A DNA stretch of 64,000 nt from Maribacter aquivivus (GTDB lineage Bacteria > Bacteroidota > Bacteroidia > Flavobacteriales > Flavobacteriaceae), in NCBI RefSeq assembly GCF_900142175.1, contig NZ_FQZX01000001.1, positions 1,054,001 to 1,118,000 of the forward strand. Reading direction: 5' to 3'. The position numbers and the translations under genes were made by a program. This document shows, one piece after another, positions 16,608 to 24,515 of the stretch. Position 1 is the stretch's first letter. Every line of letters starts with the position of its first letter. The notes beneath the pieces are model-generated. The model was not told the DNA's origin. It saw nothing but the letters and a program-made list of their open reading frames with translations, and ran no database searches.

Positions 16608-18185
16608 ATCTAGATAGTCACTGTTCACCAGTTCAATAACACTTTCTACAGTAGGTATTTTGGCAACTTTAACTTCTTTGAAATGTTCTCTTGCTACTTT
16701 TGCAGTGGTTTCACCAATACAATATGCTACTCTGTCTGTAGAATTCTCTTTTAAATAGCTTTCTACGTTCGACGGACTAAAAAACATAATCCCTTTTGCG
16801 CTTGCAGGTATTGCTTTACCAGAAAGTTTGGTTCTGTAAGCTTCTATCGCGTTTACCTCAATATTGTTTTCTTCTAAAATACTTGGTAGTTCTTCTAAAC
16901 TTAGATTGCCATGAAAATAAGTGACTTCAGTACCATCTATAAATTCTACTAAATGCTTCGCTAAATCTTTTGCATTATTTTCATAATGTGTTACTTTACC
17001 GAAAGTATTTTTAATTAATCTACGTGTTTTTCTTCCAACACAATAGATGTTTTCAAAATCTAATTCAGCAACATCTCTACTTGCTAATACTGCTTCTACC
17101 GCATTTTTACTGGTGAAAACAACATTTTTATGTGGCTGTTTCAAGATAATAGGAGAAATACGATTCGGATTAATTTTTATAAAATCATCTGAATCGGCAT
17201 TAACCGATATGTTTAATAGTAACTGTTGTGGCGGAGTCAATTTCTTGGTAGAAAATATATTGACATCTAAGCCGGCATTTGCCAGTTCGGTCATTAATCG
17301 TTTACCTCCTCTGGCTAAAATACTTTTAGCACAGTCGATACCTAAATTTTGATGCTTACCAAGTGGCGCGGTTAATTCTGCTTCCAGTTTTTTACTTCCG
17401 TCAACATTTAATAGAACACCTTTTAGGGTAACAATATTTTCTTTGTTGATATATGATAATGCTCCTATTGGTGCACTACAACCACCTTCTAATTCTCTGA
17501 GAAATTCTCTTTCAAGAGTAACACAGGTATCCGTTTCTTCGTGATTTAGTTGTGCGCAGGCCTCAAGAACTTCTTCATCACCTTCCATGGCAACTACCAT
17601 AATAGCGCCTTGTGCAGGGGCTGGTAACATCCAGGTAAGTCCGATTGTGTTTTCTGGTTCCAAACCGATACGTTCTAGACCTACAGCGGCGAAAATTGCA
17701 CCGTTCCAATCATTTTCGTACAGTTTTTCTAAGCGTCTATTTACATTTCCTCTTAAATCAACAACCGTATGTGTTGGGTATCTATTTAACCATTGCGCTT
17801 GTCTGCGTAAGCTACCAGTGGCAATAACGGCATCACGAGAACCTAAAAATTCCTCATTATCATTAAATGCCATAATGTCCATGTAATTACCGCGTTTTAA
17901 AACTGCAGCTTTTACAATACCCTCTGGCAAGGCAGTAGGTACATCTTTCATAGAATGTACGGCAATATCAATATCACCATTGATCATGGCAACATCTAAT
18001 GTTTTGGTAAACACTCCCGTAATTCCTAATTCATATAAGGGTTTATCTAAAATTAAGTCTCCCGTAGATTTTACAGGAACTAATTTTACTTTATGACCTA
18101 ATGCTTGAAGTTGACTTTTAACGGTTTTCGCTTGCCATAGCGCTAATTCGCTATCGCGTGTTCCTAATCGTATTACTTTACTCAT
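16605..18185 (-). CDS. hemCD: Fused porphobilinogen deaminase and uroporphyrinogen III synthase
   Basis: A 526-residue bifunctional enzyme. Residues 1 to about 310 are HemC, which builds hydroxymethylbilane from four porphobilinogens; the dipyrromethane cofactor cysteine is Cys236 in ELEGGCSAPIG, and substrate-binding arginines are in TGSLRRQAQ (123-131) and DLRGNV. Residues about 315-526 are HemD, the ring-closing synthase, with its loose two-domain pattern (VVFTSKNAVEAV, GIMFFSPSNVESY). HemC-HemD fusion is common in this group and avoids release of the unstable bilane. The ATG overlaps the hemA stop (18182-18185). The stop codon coincides with the arm of an inverted repeat. Confidence 0.96.
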   Translation of the reverse strand: MSKVIRLGTRDSELALWQAKTVKSQLQALGHKVKLVPVKSTGDLILDKPLYELGITGVFTKTLDVAMINGDIDIAVHSMKDVPTALPEGIVKAAVLKRGNYMDIMAFNDNEEFLGSRDAVIATGSLRRQAQWLNRYPTHTVVDLRGNVNRRLEKLYENDWNGAIFAAVGLERIGLEPENTIGLTWMLPAPAQGAIMVVAMEGDEEVLEACAQLNHEETDTCVTLEREFLRELEGGCSAPIGALSYINKENIVTLKGVLLNVDGSKKLEAELTAPLGKHQNLGIDCAKSILARGGKRLMTELANAGLDVNIFSTKKLTPPQQLLLNISVNADSDDFIKINPNRISPIILKQPHKNVVFTSKNAVEAVLASRDVAELDFENIYCVGRKTRRLIKNTFGKVTHYENNAKDLAKHLVEFIDGTEVTYFHGNLSLEELPSILEENNIEVNAIEAYRTKLSGKAIPASAKGIMFFSPSNVESYLKENSTDRVAYCIGETTAKVAREHFKEVKVAKIPTVESVIELVNSDYLD

Positions 18186-19438
18186 TGTTCGTCCAATTCT
18201 AATTGAAATACTTTTTGGATAAATTCTAAACTTGAATTGGAATCTACCGAGTCATCTTTAAGATGATTTGCAAATTGCTTGGTTATTTTTTGAATGATAC
18301 GATTTGTAACCACATCTGCTTGGTGCGAATTAAAATCGACCGTTTTTTTGGATTGGTAGTCAAGCTCCTCATCCTTTATAGTCTTCAATTTCTTTTTTAA
18401 AGCTTTAATAACAGGAGCAAATTTTCTAGTTTCTAACCATTGGTTAAAATCATTCTTAACTTCTTCGTTTATTGCTTCTGCCTCAGGAATAAATTGTTTT
18501 CTACGCTCTAAAGTTTCATCGGTCATTTGAGATAAATGATCTAAATGAATTACCGTAACATTTTCCATATCTGAAATAGAATCATCAACGTTCTTTGGAA
18601 CGGAAAGGTCTAATATCAGTAATGGTTTGTTTGTATAGATTAATTCTTTGGTAATGGTAGGTTTTTGTGCACCTGTTGCAACTACCAAAATATCTGAAGT
18701 TCTTATTTCTGATTGTAAATCGCCATAATCTTTCACCTTAAGGTTGAACTTGCCTGCAATTTGCTCAGCTTTATCTTTAGTTCTATTGATTAGGGTGATA
18801 TGCGGATTTTTAGTGTGCTTTATTAAATTCTCACACGTGTTACGACCAATTTTCCCAGTTCCGAATAAAAGAATATTCTTGTCGGTAACATTTTCAACAT
18901 TACGCATAATGTATTGTACAGATGCGAATGCTACAGATGTTGCGCCAGATGAAATTTCAGTTTCATTCTTAATACGCTTGCTTGCTTGTATTATGCTATT
19001 GCAAAGTCTTTCGATAAACGGATTGGCAATACCCAATTCTTTTGAACGCTTAAAACTTTGTTTTAGTTGACTGATGATTTCAAAATCGCCAAGTATTTGA
19101 CTATCTAATCCTGTACCTACTCGGAACAGGTGATTAATAGCTTCTTTATTTTTATACACATATGCCACCTCTTGAAAAGCCTCAACGGTTCCGTTAGAGT
19201 GGTCGCATAATAATTTTATTAGTTGAAATGGATGTTGCGCAAAGCCATGTAACTCTGTACGGTTACATGTTGATGTTGCCAATAACCCATCAATGCCCTG
19301 TTCTTTAGCTTGTGTTAAAAGTGACTTTACAGCCACTTCGTCTAAACTAAATTTACCACGAGCCTCAGCATCAGCCTTTTTGTAGTTAAGACCAATGGTA
19401 TAAAAAGAGTTATGTTTAGAAATGTGATAGTCTTTCAT
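18182..19438 (-). CDS. hemA: Glutamyl-tRNA reductase
   Basis: First enzyme of the C5 route to 5-aminolevulinate; it reduces glutamyl-tRNA with NADPH. With the ATG at 19438 the protein has 418 residues and the catalytic cysteine is Cys58 in ATSTCNRTEL. The NADPH-binding region reads LFGTGKIGRNTCENL, and a C-terminal dimerisation helix follows. The frame continues upstream to a TTG at 19480, but a strong promoter sits in that stretch (19449-19480), so the ATG is the likely start with a leader of only a few bases. It heads the operon hemA-hemCD-four-helix gene-hemE-GNAT-hemF-DUF4421. The partner aminomutase hemL is not in the window. Confidence 0.97.
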   Translation of the reverse strand: MKDYHISKHNSFYTIGLNYKKADAEARGKFSLDEVAVKSLLTQAKEQGIDGLLATSTCNRTELHGFAQHPFQLIKLLCDHSNGTVEAFQEVAYVYKNKEAINHLFRVGTGLDSQILGDFEIISQLKQSFKRSKELGIANPFIERLCNSIIQASKRIKNETEISSGATSVAFASVQYIMRNVENVTDKNILLFGTGKIGRNTCENLIKHTKNPHITLINRTKDKAEQIAGKFNLKVKDYGDLQSEIRTSDILVVATGAQKPTITKELIYTNKPLLILDLSVPKNVDDSISDMENVTVIHLDHLSQMTDETLERRKQFIPEAEAINEEVKNDFNQWLETRKFAPVIKALKKKLKTIKDEELDYQSKKTVDFNSHQADVVTNRIIQKITKQFANHLKDDSVDSNSSLEFIQKVFQLELDEQ

Positions 19439-19448
19439 AAAGCGGATA

Positions 19449-19480
19449 CAAAAATATGGGCATCCACTCAATAAAAACAA
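19449..19480 (-). promoter_or_regulatory. Promoter of the hemA operon
   Basis: Read on the minus strand, TTG (19478-19480) and TATTTTTG (19449-19456) are 21 bases apart, a good fit to the Bacteroidota -33/-7 promoter. The start of transcription would be about 19442, only a few bases before the hemA ATG at 19438, so the mRNA may be nearly leaderless. Confidence 0.5.
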
Positions 19481-19630
19481 CGCTAGCGGTACAATTAATG
19501 TCGCCTGCCGAATTTTTAGTCAAAATATGATAAATATCAGTTTATTAGCTATAATTTTATGATGGTTTCAACGAATAAGGACTATTTTATTTAGATGCTT
19601 TCTAAATAGATATAAAATATATTTAAGAAA

Positions 19631-20521
19631 ATGGAGGTAAAAAGTAACGCTCAAGGGTCATACGATGAAGTTTTAATTGAAGACGGATTTTACGTACTCA
19701 AATTTCAGAATGAAGAAGATACTGAGTTGCAGTACACCCGTGAAATCAATAAACGATTTATACAGATTCATTTTTGTTTAAAGGGTAGTGGTAGCTATAA
19801 TTTTAATCAAGGTAATTATAGTTTAGATGTCAAAGAAGAGAATTCTTTGTTGCTGTATAACACACAGTTAGACTTGCCTTTGAATTTAAGTCTTAGTCCA
19901 AAATCATCACTGGTTTCTGTGGTAATGACCTTGCGAAAGTTTCATTCTTTATTCACTGCAGAGGCAGATTATATTCCGTTTTTAAGTTCAGATAATAAAG
20001 AAAAGAAGTACTATTCTCAAGAACCATTTTCACCTTCGATAGCAGTTATTTTGAGTCAGATCGTGAACTATAATCTACATCCTTCTATAAAATCACTCTA
20101 CGTAAAAGGTAAAATTTATGAATTAATAGCTTTATACTTTAATAGAAGCCCCAATGCAGATATTGAACAATGCCCGTATTTAGCAGATGAGGAAAATGTA
20201 AAGAAGATTAAAAAAGCCAAAGAAATTATTTTGGCTAATATGGCAGAGCCACCTACATTGGCTGAGTTATCAAGTGAAATTGGTTTAAGTTTAAAACGAC
20301 TAAAAGAGGGTTTCAAGCAAATTTATGGTGATTCTGTCTATAGTTTCTTATTTGATCATAAGATGGAGTATGCTAAGCGTCTTTTAGAAACCGGTCAGTA
20401 TAATGTCAATGAAATCGGACTCAAAGTAGGGTATAGTACCTCTAGTCACTTCATAGCTGCCTTTAAGAAGAAGTATAATACCACACCTAAAAAATACTTA
20501 TTGGCCTTAGCGGGTAGTTAG
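19631..20521 (+). CDS. AraC-family regulator, PchR-like
   Basis: A 296-residue DNA-binding protein. The N-terminal 190 residues form a cupin-like sensing domain (QIHFCLKGSGSYNF). The C-terminal 100 residues hold the two helix-turn-helix units of AraC regulators: LAELSSEIGLSLKRLKEGFK and NEIGLKVGYSTSSHFIAAFK. The segment EQCPYLADEENVKKIKKAKE before the HTH is like the PchR group, whose founder activates siderophore genes in response to the iron-bound ligand. It is divergent from hemA with about 190 bases between start codons, and may therefore control the haem operon; this is inference from position and family. Confidence 0.88.
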   Translation: MEVKSNAQGSYDEVLIEDGFYVLKFQNEEDTELQYTREINKRFIQIHFCLKGSGSYNFNQGNYSLDVKEENSLLLYNTQLDLPLNLSLSPKSSLVSVVMTLRKFHSLFTAEADYIPFLSSDNKEKKYYSQEPFSPSIAVILSQIVNYNLHPSIKSLYVKGKIYELIALYFNRSPNADIEQCPYLADEENVKKIKKAKEIILANMAEPPTLAELSSEIGLSLKRLKEGFKQIYGDSVYSFLFDHKMEYAKRLLETGQYNVNEIGLKVGYSTSSHFIAAFKKKYNTTPKKYLLALAGS

Positions 20522-20525
20522 AACG

Positions 20526-21368
20526 TTATAATGGTCTTGCAACCATAATACCTGTGTTGCTTTTTATGCCTTTTAGGTAATCTGCCAACGGTAACTTAGA
20601 TACTTCAACTTGCATTGATCCGGTGGATGCATGTAATAAATGAATTCTACCATCTTTTTCGCGCGTAGCAATTCCGGTATGGGTAACATCTAATCCGTTT
20701 ATAGAAGTAGCAAGTGCTATAATGTCTCCAGATTGAATAAGATGCTCATTCTTGGCAATTTCGCCTTGTGTCAATACACAAATAGCCTGACTGTTTAAAT
20801 ACTTTTCAGAAGCTTTAATTTTTGAGTAATTAATGTCATCTGCCAAAAATGGATACAAATCTCTATGGGTACTCATGAAATTGATGTCTTTGATAATTTC
20901 TGCACCACCAATTTCACCGGTAATATCCTTTAAAAGTCCTTTCTCGGCATTGTTCGCAATCCATTCAGAAAAGTAATGTAAACGAGAAGCGTAGCCATCT
21001 AGTTCGCCATCTTTATATCTAATAACTTCTAAGTTATTGATGAAAGCATCAAAAGTATCCTCCTCTTTTCTTAGCAGCTTTGAGAACGCCAGTACATTTT
21101 CTACAAAGGTTGTGCAATCTAAACCCTGAAGGTTTACTACAAGAGTTTCGGTATCACCAATTTCCAACGTTTTGGCTACATATGGCGTTTTCATGAAAGT
21201 TTTACCAACATTAACCATGGTTTCTCCGAAGTTGTCCTGAAACATTCCGTCGATTTCCGCTAGCTTATTTTCAACAGCTGCTTTGTCTTTTGGTGAGCAG
21301 GTTATCTGTTGAGAGAAGCTGACTGATACACTTCCGTATAAAAAAAGGAATAGAAATATATGTTTCAT
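20526..21368 (-). CDS. DUF1460 protein, NlpC/P60-like cysteine peptidase or amidase
   Basis: A 280-residue protein with a signal peptide (about 1-20, ending SFSQ), so exported. The segment GLDCTTFVENVLAF around Cys85 and the later DVTHTGIATRE with a histidine are the Cys and His parts of the DUF1460 fold, related to NlpC/P60 enzymes; characterised members act on cell-wall peptides. It follows the MscS gene by 9 bases on the same strand, suggesting a joint envelope-related operon. Its end is 4 bases from the convergent end of the AraC gene. Confidence 0.87.
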   Translation of the reverse strand: MKHIFLFLFLYGSVSVSFSQQITCSPKDKAAVENKLAEIDGMFQDNFGETMVNVGKTFMKTPYVAKTLEIGDTETLVVNLQGLDCTTFVENVLAFSKLLRKEEDTFDAFINNLEVIRYKDGELDGYASRLHYFSEWIANNAEKGLLKDITGEIGGAEIIKDINFMSTHRDLYPFLADDINYSKIKASEKYLNSQAICVLTQGEIAKNEHLIQSGDIIALATSINGLDVTHTGIATREKDGRIHLLHASTGSMQVEVSKLPLADYLKGIKSNTGIMVARPL

Positions 21369-21377
21369 AAAGCTAAA

Positions 21378-22448
21378 TTATGAATTGTTATTCTCTTCTG
21401 TAGACTTTTCTAGTAAAACCCTATTCCTAGCAATACTTTCAGGGTAGTTCTGCTGTAAAAATGTAATCAGTTTTTCGCGAACAAGTACGCGTAAATCCCA
21501 AGCGGTAGGGGAATCTTTTGCGCTCATTAGGGCTCTTATTTCAACACAGTTTTGCTTACTCTCTGTTACTTGTAGTACGTTTACTTCTTTGTCCCAAAGG
21601 TCTGTGTTTTCTAGAATTTTGGTCAACTCTTCCCGAAGCGCATCAAAAGACACATTGTAATCTGTATATAAAAAGACAGTACCCAAAATATCCGATGACG
21701 TTTTGGTCCAGTTTTGAAATGGTTTTTCAATGAAATAAGGTGTTGGTACAATCAGTCTTCTTTTGTCCCAAATCTTCACTACCACGTAGGTAAGTGTTAT
21801 TTCTTCAATTCTGCCCCATTCTCCTTCAACAATAACTACATCATCTATTTTAATAGGTTGCGCAATGGCAATTTGAATACCTGCCAAAACGGTACCAATC
21901 ATTTTTTGTGCAGAGAAACCAATGATAATACCAGCTACACCTGCAGATGCAAAAATACTTACACCTAGCTCTCGTATACTTTCAAAACTCATTAAAACTG
22001 CACCAATCGCCAATAAAATAATGGTAAACATGAAAATGCGTTCCAATATATTGAACTGGGTATATATTTTTCGTGCTTTTAAATTGTTTTCTACATGCAC
22101 ATCATAATTACTAACGATAATTTTTTTGATGATTTTTAAAAGATTCAACATTAGCCAAGTAACTGAGAAAATAAATAGAATGGTACTTGTTTTTTTAAAG
22201 AAGTATTGGTGTTCGGTAAGATTTAATATGGTGCGTAAAGCTTCTGAACGAATAAGTATTGAGTTGAAAATGAAAAAGATAGGCCAGCTCAGTTTTCTAA
22301 AAGTGCCTTCCGGCAATAAGTATTTAGGGTCTCTGCCAAATTTTCTAAGAAAGTAGGATATGAGCCAATAAGCAAATAGGATGGCTATGAAGGAAACTAA
22401 AAAGAGATAAAGTTCACTTCTGGGGACGGTATCAAAAAAAGTATTCAT
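21378..22448 (-). CDS. MscS-family mechanosensitive channel
   Basis: A 356-residue membrane protein. Hydrophobic segments occur at about 10-32, 50-65, 85-105 and 135-155, followed by the pore-lining helix GVAGIIIGFSAQKMIGTVLAG and the cytoplasmic beta domain IKIDDVVIVEGEWGRIEEIT, the hallmark of MscS-type channels. Members release solutes on hypo-osmotic shock. The divergent hemH gene begins about 180 bases away. The downstream DUF1460 gene is 9 bases away on the same strand. Confidence 0.93.
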   Translation of the reverse strand: MNTFFDTVPRSELYLFLVSFIAILFAYWLISYFLRKFGRDPKYLLPEGTFRKLSWPIFFIFNSILIRSEALRTILNLTEHQYFFKKTSTILFIFSVTWLMLNLLKIIKKIIVSNYDVHVENNLKARKIYTQFNILERIFMFTIILLAIGAVLMSFESIRELGVSIFASAGVAGIIIGFSAQKMIGTVLAGIQIAIAQPIKIDDVVIVEGEWGRIEEITLTYVVVKIWDKRRLIVPTPYFIEKPFQNWTKTSSDILGTVFLYTDYNVSFDALREELTKILENTDLWDKEVNVLQVTESKQNCVEIRALMSAKDSPTAWDLRVLVREKLITFLQQNYPESIARNRVLLEKSTEENNNS

Positions 22449-22592
22449 TGTAAAAAGTGTTATAGTTTTTGACGATTTACAACTTACTAAAATTAAACAG
22501 CACTAAAAATTAATTGGCGAGTTATTAGATTGCTTTATAAGAGTATAGAAAAACTATTGCCGAAAATTAAAATTTCATCGATTTGCATGTGT

Positions 22593-22600
22593 TATTTTTG
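22593..22600 (+). promoter_or_regulatory. -7 promoter element of hemH
   Basis: TATTTTTG matches TAnnTTTG in full, and lies 25 bases before the hemH ATG at 22626. No convincing -33 TTTG box is seen at the usual distance. It argues against the TTG start at 22530. Confidence 0.45.
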
Positions 22601-22625
22601 CAATCGAATAACAAACACATACGCT

Positions 22626-23669
22626 ATGAAAGGAGTATTATTGGTCAATTTGGGTTCTCCAGAAAGTCCTACCGCAAAAGATGTTAAGCCCTATTTAGAT
22701 GAATTTTTAATGGATGAGCGTGTAATTGACGCTCCTAAATGGTTAAGAACTATTCTAGTAAGAGGAATAATTTTGCAGACTAGACCAAAAAAATCTGCTG
22801 AGGCGTATGCTAAAATATGGTGGGAAGAAGGTTCTCCGTTAGTGGTTATATCTGAACGATTTTCCAATAAATTAAAAACACAGACCGAAATGCCAGTGGC
22901 TTTAGGTATGCGTTATGGTACCATGTCTATTAAAAAGGCCATGCAAGAATTGAAAGATAAAGGTGTAGATGATGTGCTTTTAGTCCCGTTATATCCACAT
23001 TATGCGATGTCTAGTTTTGAGACAGTAGTTGTAAAAGTGTTAGAAGAGCAAAAAGCTGGCTTTCCTGAAATGAAAATTACAACGCTACCTGCTTTTTATA
23101 AGCACCCTGAGTTTATTAAAGCGCTTTCAGAAAGTATAAAAGACGGACTAGAAGGTTTTGACTACGATCATATTTTGTTTTCATACCACGGTATTCCTGA
23201 GCGTCATATTCGTAAAAGTGATCCTACTAGCTTTCATTGTAAAATAGATGGCACTTGTTGTAACGTAAATTCTGTTGCGCATAATACGTGTTACAGACAC
23301 CAAGTTTATGACACTACCGAAATGGTAAAAGCGTATTTGGGATTAAAAGAAGAGCAAGTGAGTTCTTCGTTTCAATCGCGTTTAGCTGGTGACCCATGGT
23401 TAAAGCCGTATACCGATTATGAATTTGAGCGCTTAGCTAAAGAAGGCAAGAAAAAGCTAGCCGTAATTACACCTGCATTTGTAAGTGATTGTTTAGAAAC
23501 ATTGGAAGAAATTGCAATGGAAGGTAAAGAGCAGTTTATGGAAGCTGGTGGTGTAGAATACAAGCATATTCCATGTATGAATGACAATGACACTTGGGTG
23601 AAGGTAATGGCGAAGTGGGTTAACGATTGGCATGCTACAGATAAATTAGATGTTGTGCCAAGCACCTAA
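22626..23669 (+). CDS. hemH: Ferrochelatase
   Basis: Inserts ferrous iron into protoporphyrin to give haem. From the ATG at 22626 (MKGVLLVNLGSPESP) the protein has 347 residues, the usual length; the frame is open back to a TTG at 22530, but a promoter element lies between. The catalytic histidine is in SYHGIPERH. Just after it comes a cysteine-rich stretch, CKIDGTCC then CYRHQ, giving four cysteines within about 20 residues, like the internal cluster that holds a [2Fe-2S] centre in some bacterial ferrochelatases. The DUF3050 gene follows after 30 bases and may be in the same operon. The AraC regulator, DUF1460 and MscS genes lie between it and the hemA operon. Confidence 0.96.
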   Translation: MKGVLLVNLGSPESPTAKDVKPYLDEFLMDERVIDAPKWLRTILVRGIILQTRPKKSAEAYAKIWWEEGSPLVVISERFSNKLKTQTEMPVALGMRYGTMSIKKAMQELKDKGVDDVLLVPLYPHYAMSSFETVVVKVLEEQKAGFPEMKITTLPAFYKHPEFIKALSESIKDGLEGFDYDHILFSYHGIPERHIRKSDPTSFHCKIDGTCCNVNSVAHNTCYRHQVYDTTEMVKAYLGLKEEQVSSSFQSRLAGDPWLKPYTDYEFERLAKEGKKKLAVITPAFVSDCLETLEEIAMEGKEQFMEAGGVEYKHIPCMNDNDTWVKVMAKWVNDWHATDKLDVVPST

Positions 23670-23699
23670 TAAAATTAAAATTCTAAGAAAATCACTGCT

Positions 23700-24473
23700 A
23701 TGAAAATCGAAGAAATAGAAATTATATTACAACCGTTAAGAGAAAAATTAAGAAATCATGCGCTTTATTCGGAGTTGAGATCAGTATCTGATATTCAAAT
23801 ATTCATGGAGAACCATGTGTTTGCCGTATGGGACTTTATGTCGCTTTTAAAGGCATTGCAGATTAACTTGACCTGTACTTTATTGCCGTGGAAACCGGTA
23901 ATCAATACAAATACCGCTCGGTTTATTAATGAGATAGTTTTGGAAGAAGAAACTGATGTTAATGAGCTTGGAGTTTTAAAGAGTCATTACGAAATGTATT
24001 TGGACGCTATGGTTGAAGTAGGTGCAGATACTACTAGAATATCAACTTTTCTCAATAGCATTAATGAGTTGGATAGTGTTTTGAGTACAATTCAAAATTC
24101 TGATTTAAACGCTGCCGTTAAATCTTTTTTGAGCTTCACTTTTGAAACGATTAATACGCAACAACCACATAAAATTGCCGCTGCATTTACTTTTGGTAGA
24201 GAAGATTTAATACCGGATATGTTCTTGAGAATTGTTGAACAGGCCGGGGAAGATGCATACCCTAAACTGGAATACTATTTAAGAAGACATATTGAGTTGG
24301 ATGGTGATGAACACGGTCCACTTTCTCTAAAAATGATTCAAGAATTATGCGGAGATGATGCTGTAAAATGGCATGATGTTCTAGAATGTTCTGAAAAAGC
24401 ATTGCAACAGCGCATAGCCTTATGGGACCATATTGCAAAAGCAATTCAGCAAAATAAAGAGATTACAGTTTAA
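23700..24473 (+). CDS. DUF3050 protein, haem-oxygenase-like fold
   Basis: A 257-residue, nearly all-helical cytoplasmic protein of the DUF3050 family, which belongs to the haem-oxygenase-like clan. Candidate metal ligands are Glu37 and His39 (FMENHVFAVWDF), Glu78 (NEIVLEEETD), His96, Glu149, His197, Asp201 and His205 in RRHIELDGDEHGPLS. The spacing of the last three suits one helix face, as in diiron oxidases of this fold. No function is established for this family as far as I know. The position 30 bases after hemH on the same strand suggests a link to haem or iron, either breakdown, storage or an oxidation, but that is inference. Confidence 0.85.
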   Translation: MKIEEIEIILQPLREKLRNHALYSELRSVSDIQIFMENHVFAVWDFMSLLKALQINLTCTLLPWKPVINTNTARFINEIVLEEETDVNELGVLKSHYEMYLDAMVEVGADTTRISTFLNSINELDSVLSTIQNSDLNAAVKSFLSFTFETINTQQPHKIAAAFTFGREDLIPDMFLRIVEQAGEDAYPKLEYYLRRHIELDGDEHGPLSLKMIQELCGDDAVKWHDVLECSEKALQQRIALWDHIAKAIQQNKEITV

Positions 24474-24515
24474 ACATTATCATCTAAGATGGTATATTAA
24501 TTTAAAACCGCACTA

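Noticed and set aside
17047..17886. Long open frames antisense to hemCD
   Set aside because: They lie wholly inside a well-supported gene, have no promoter or family resemblance, and follow from the codon use of hemCD.
19439..19480. Longer hemA reading frame starting at a TTG
   Set aside because: A promoter lies in this stretch, and the added residues are unlike glutamyl-tRNA reductase starts.
22530..22625. N-terminal extension of ferrochelatase from a TTG
   Set aside because: A full TAnnTTTG element lies inside it and the family starts at MKGVLLVNLGSP.
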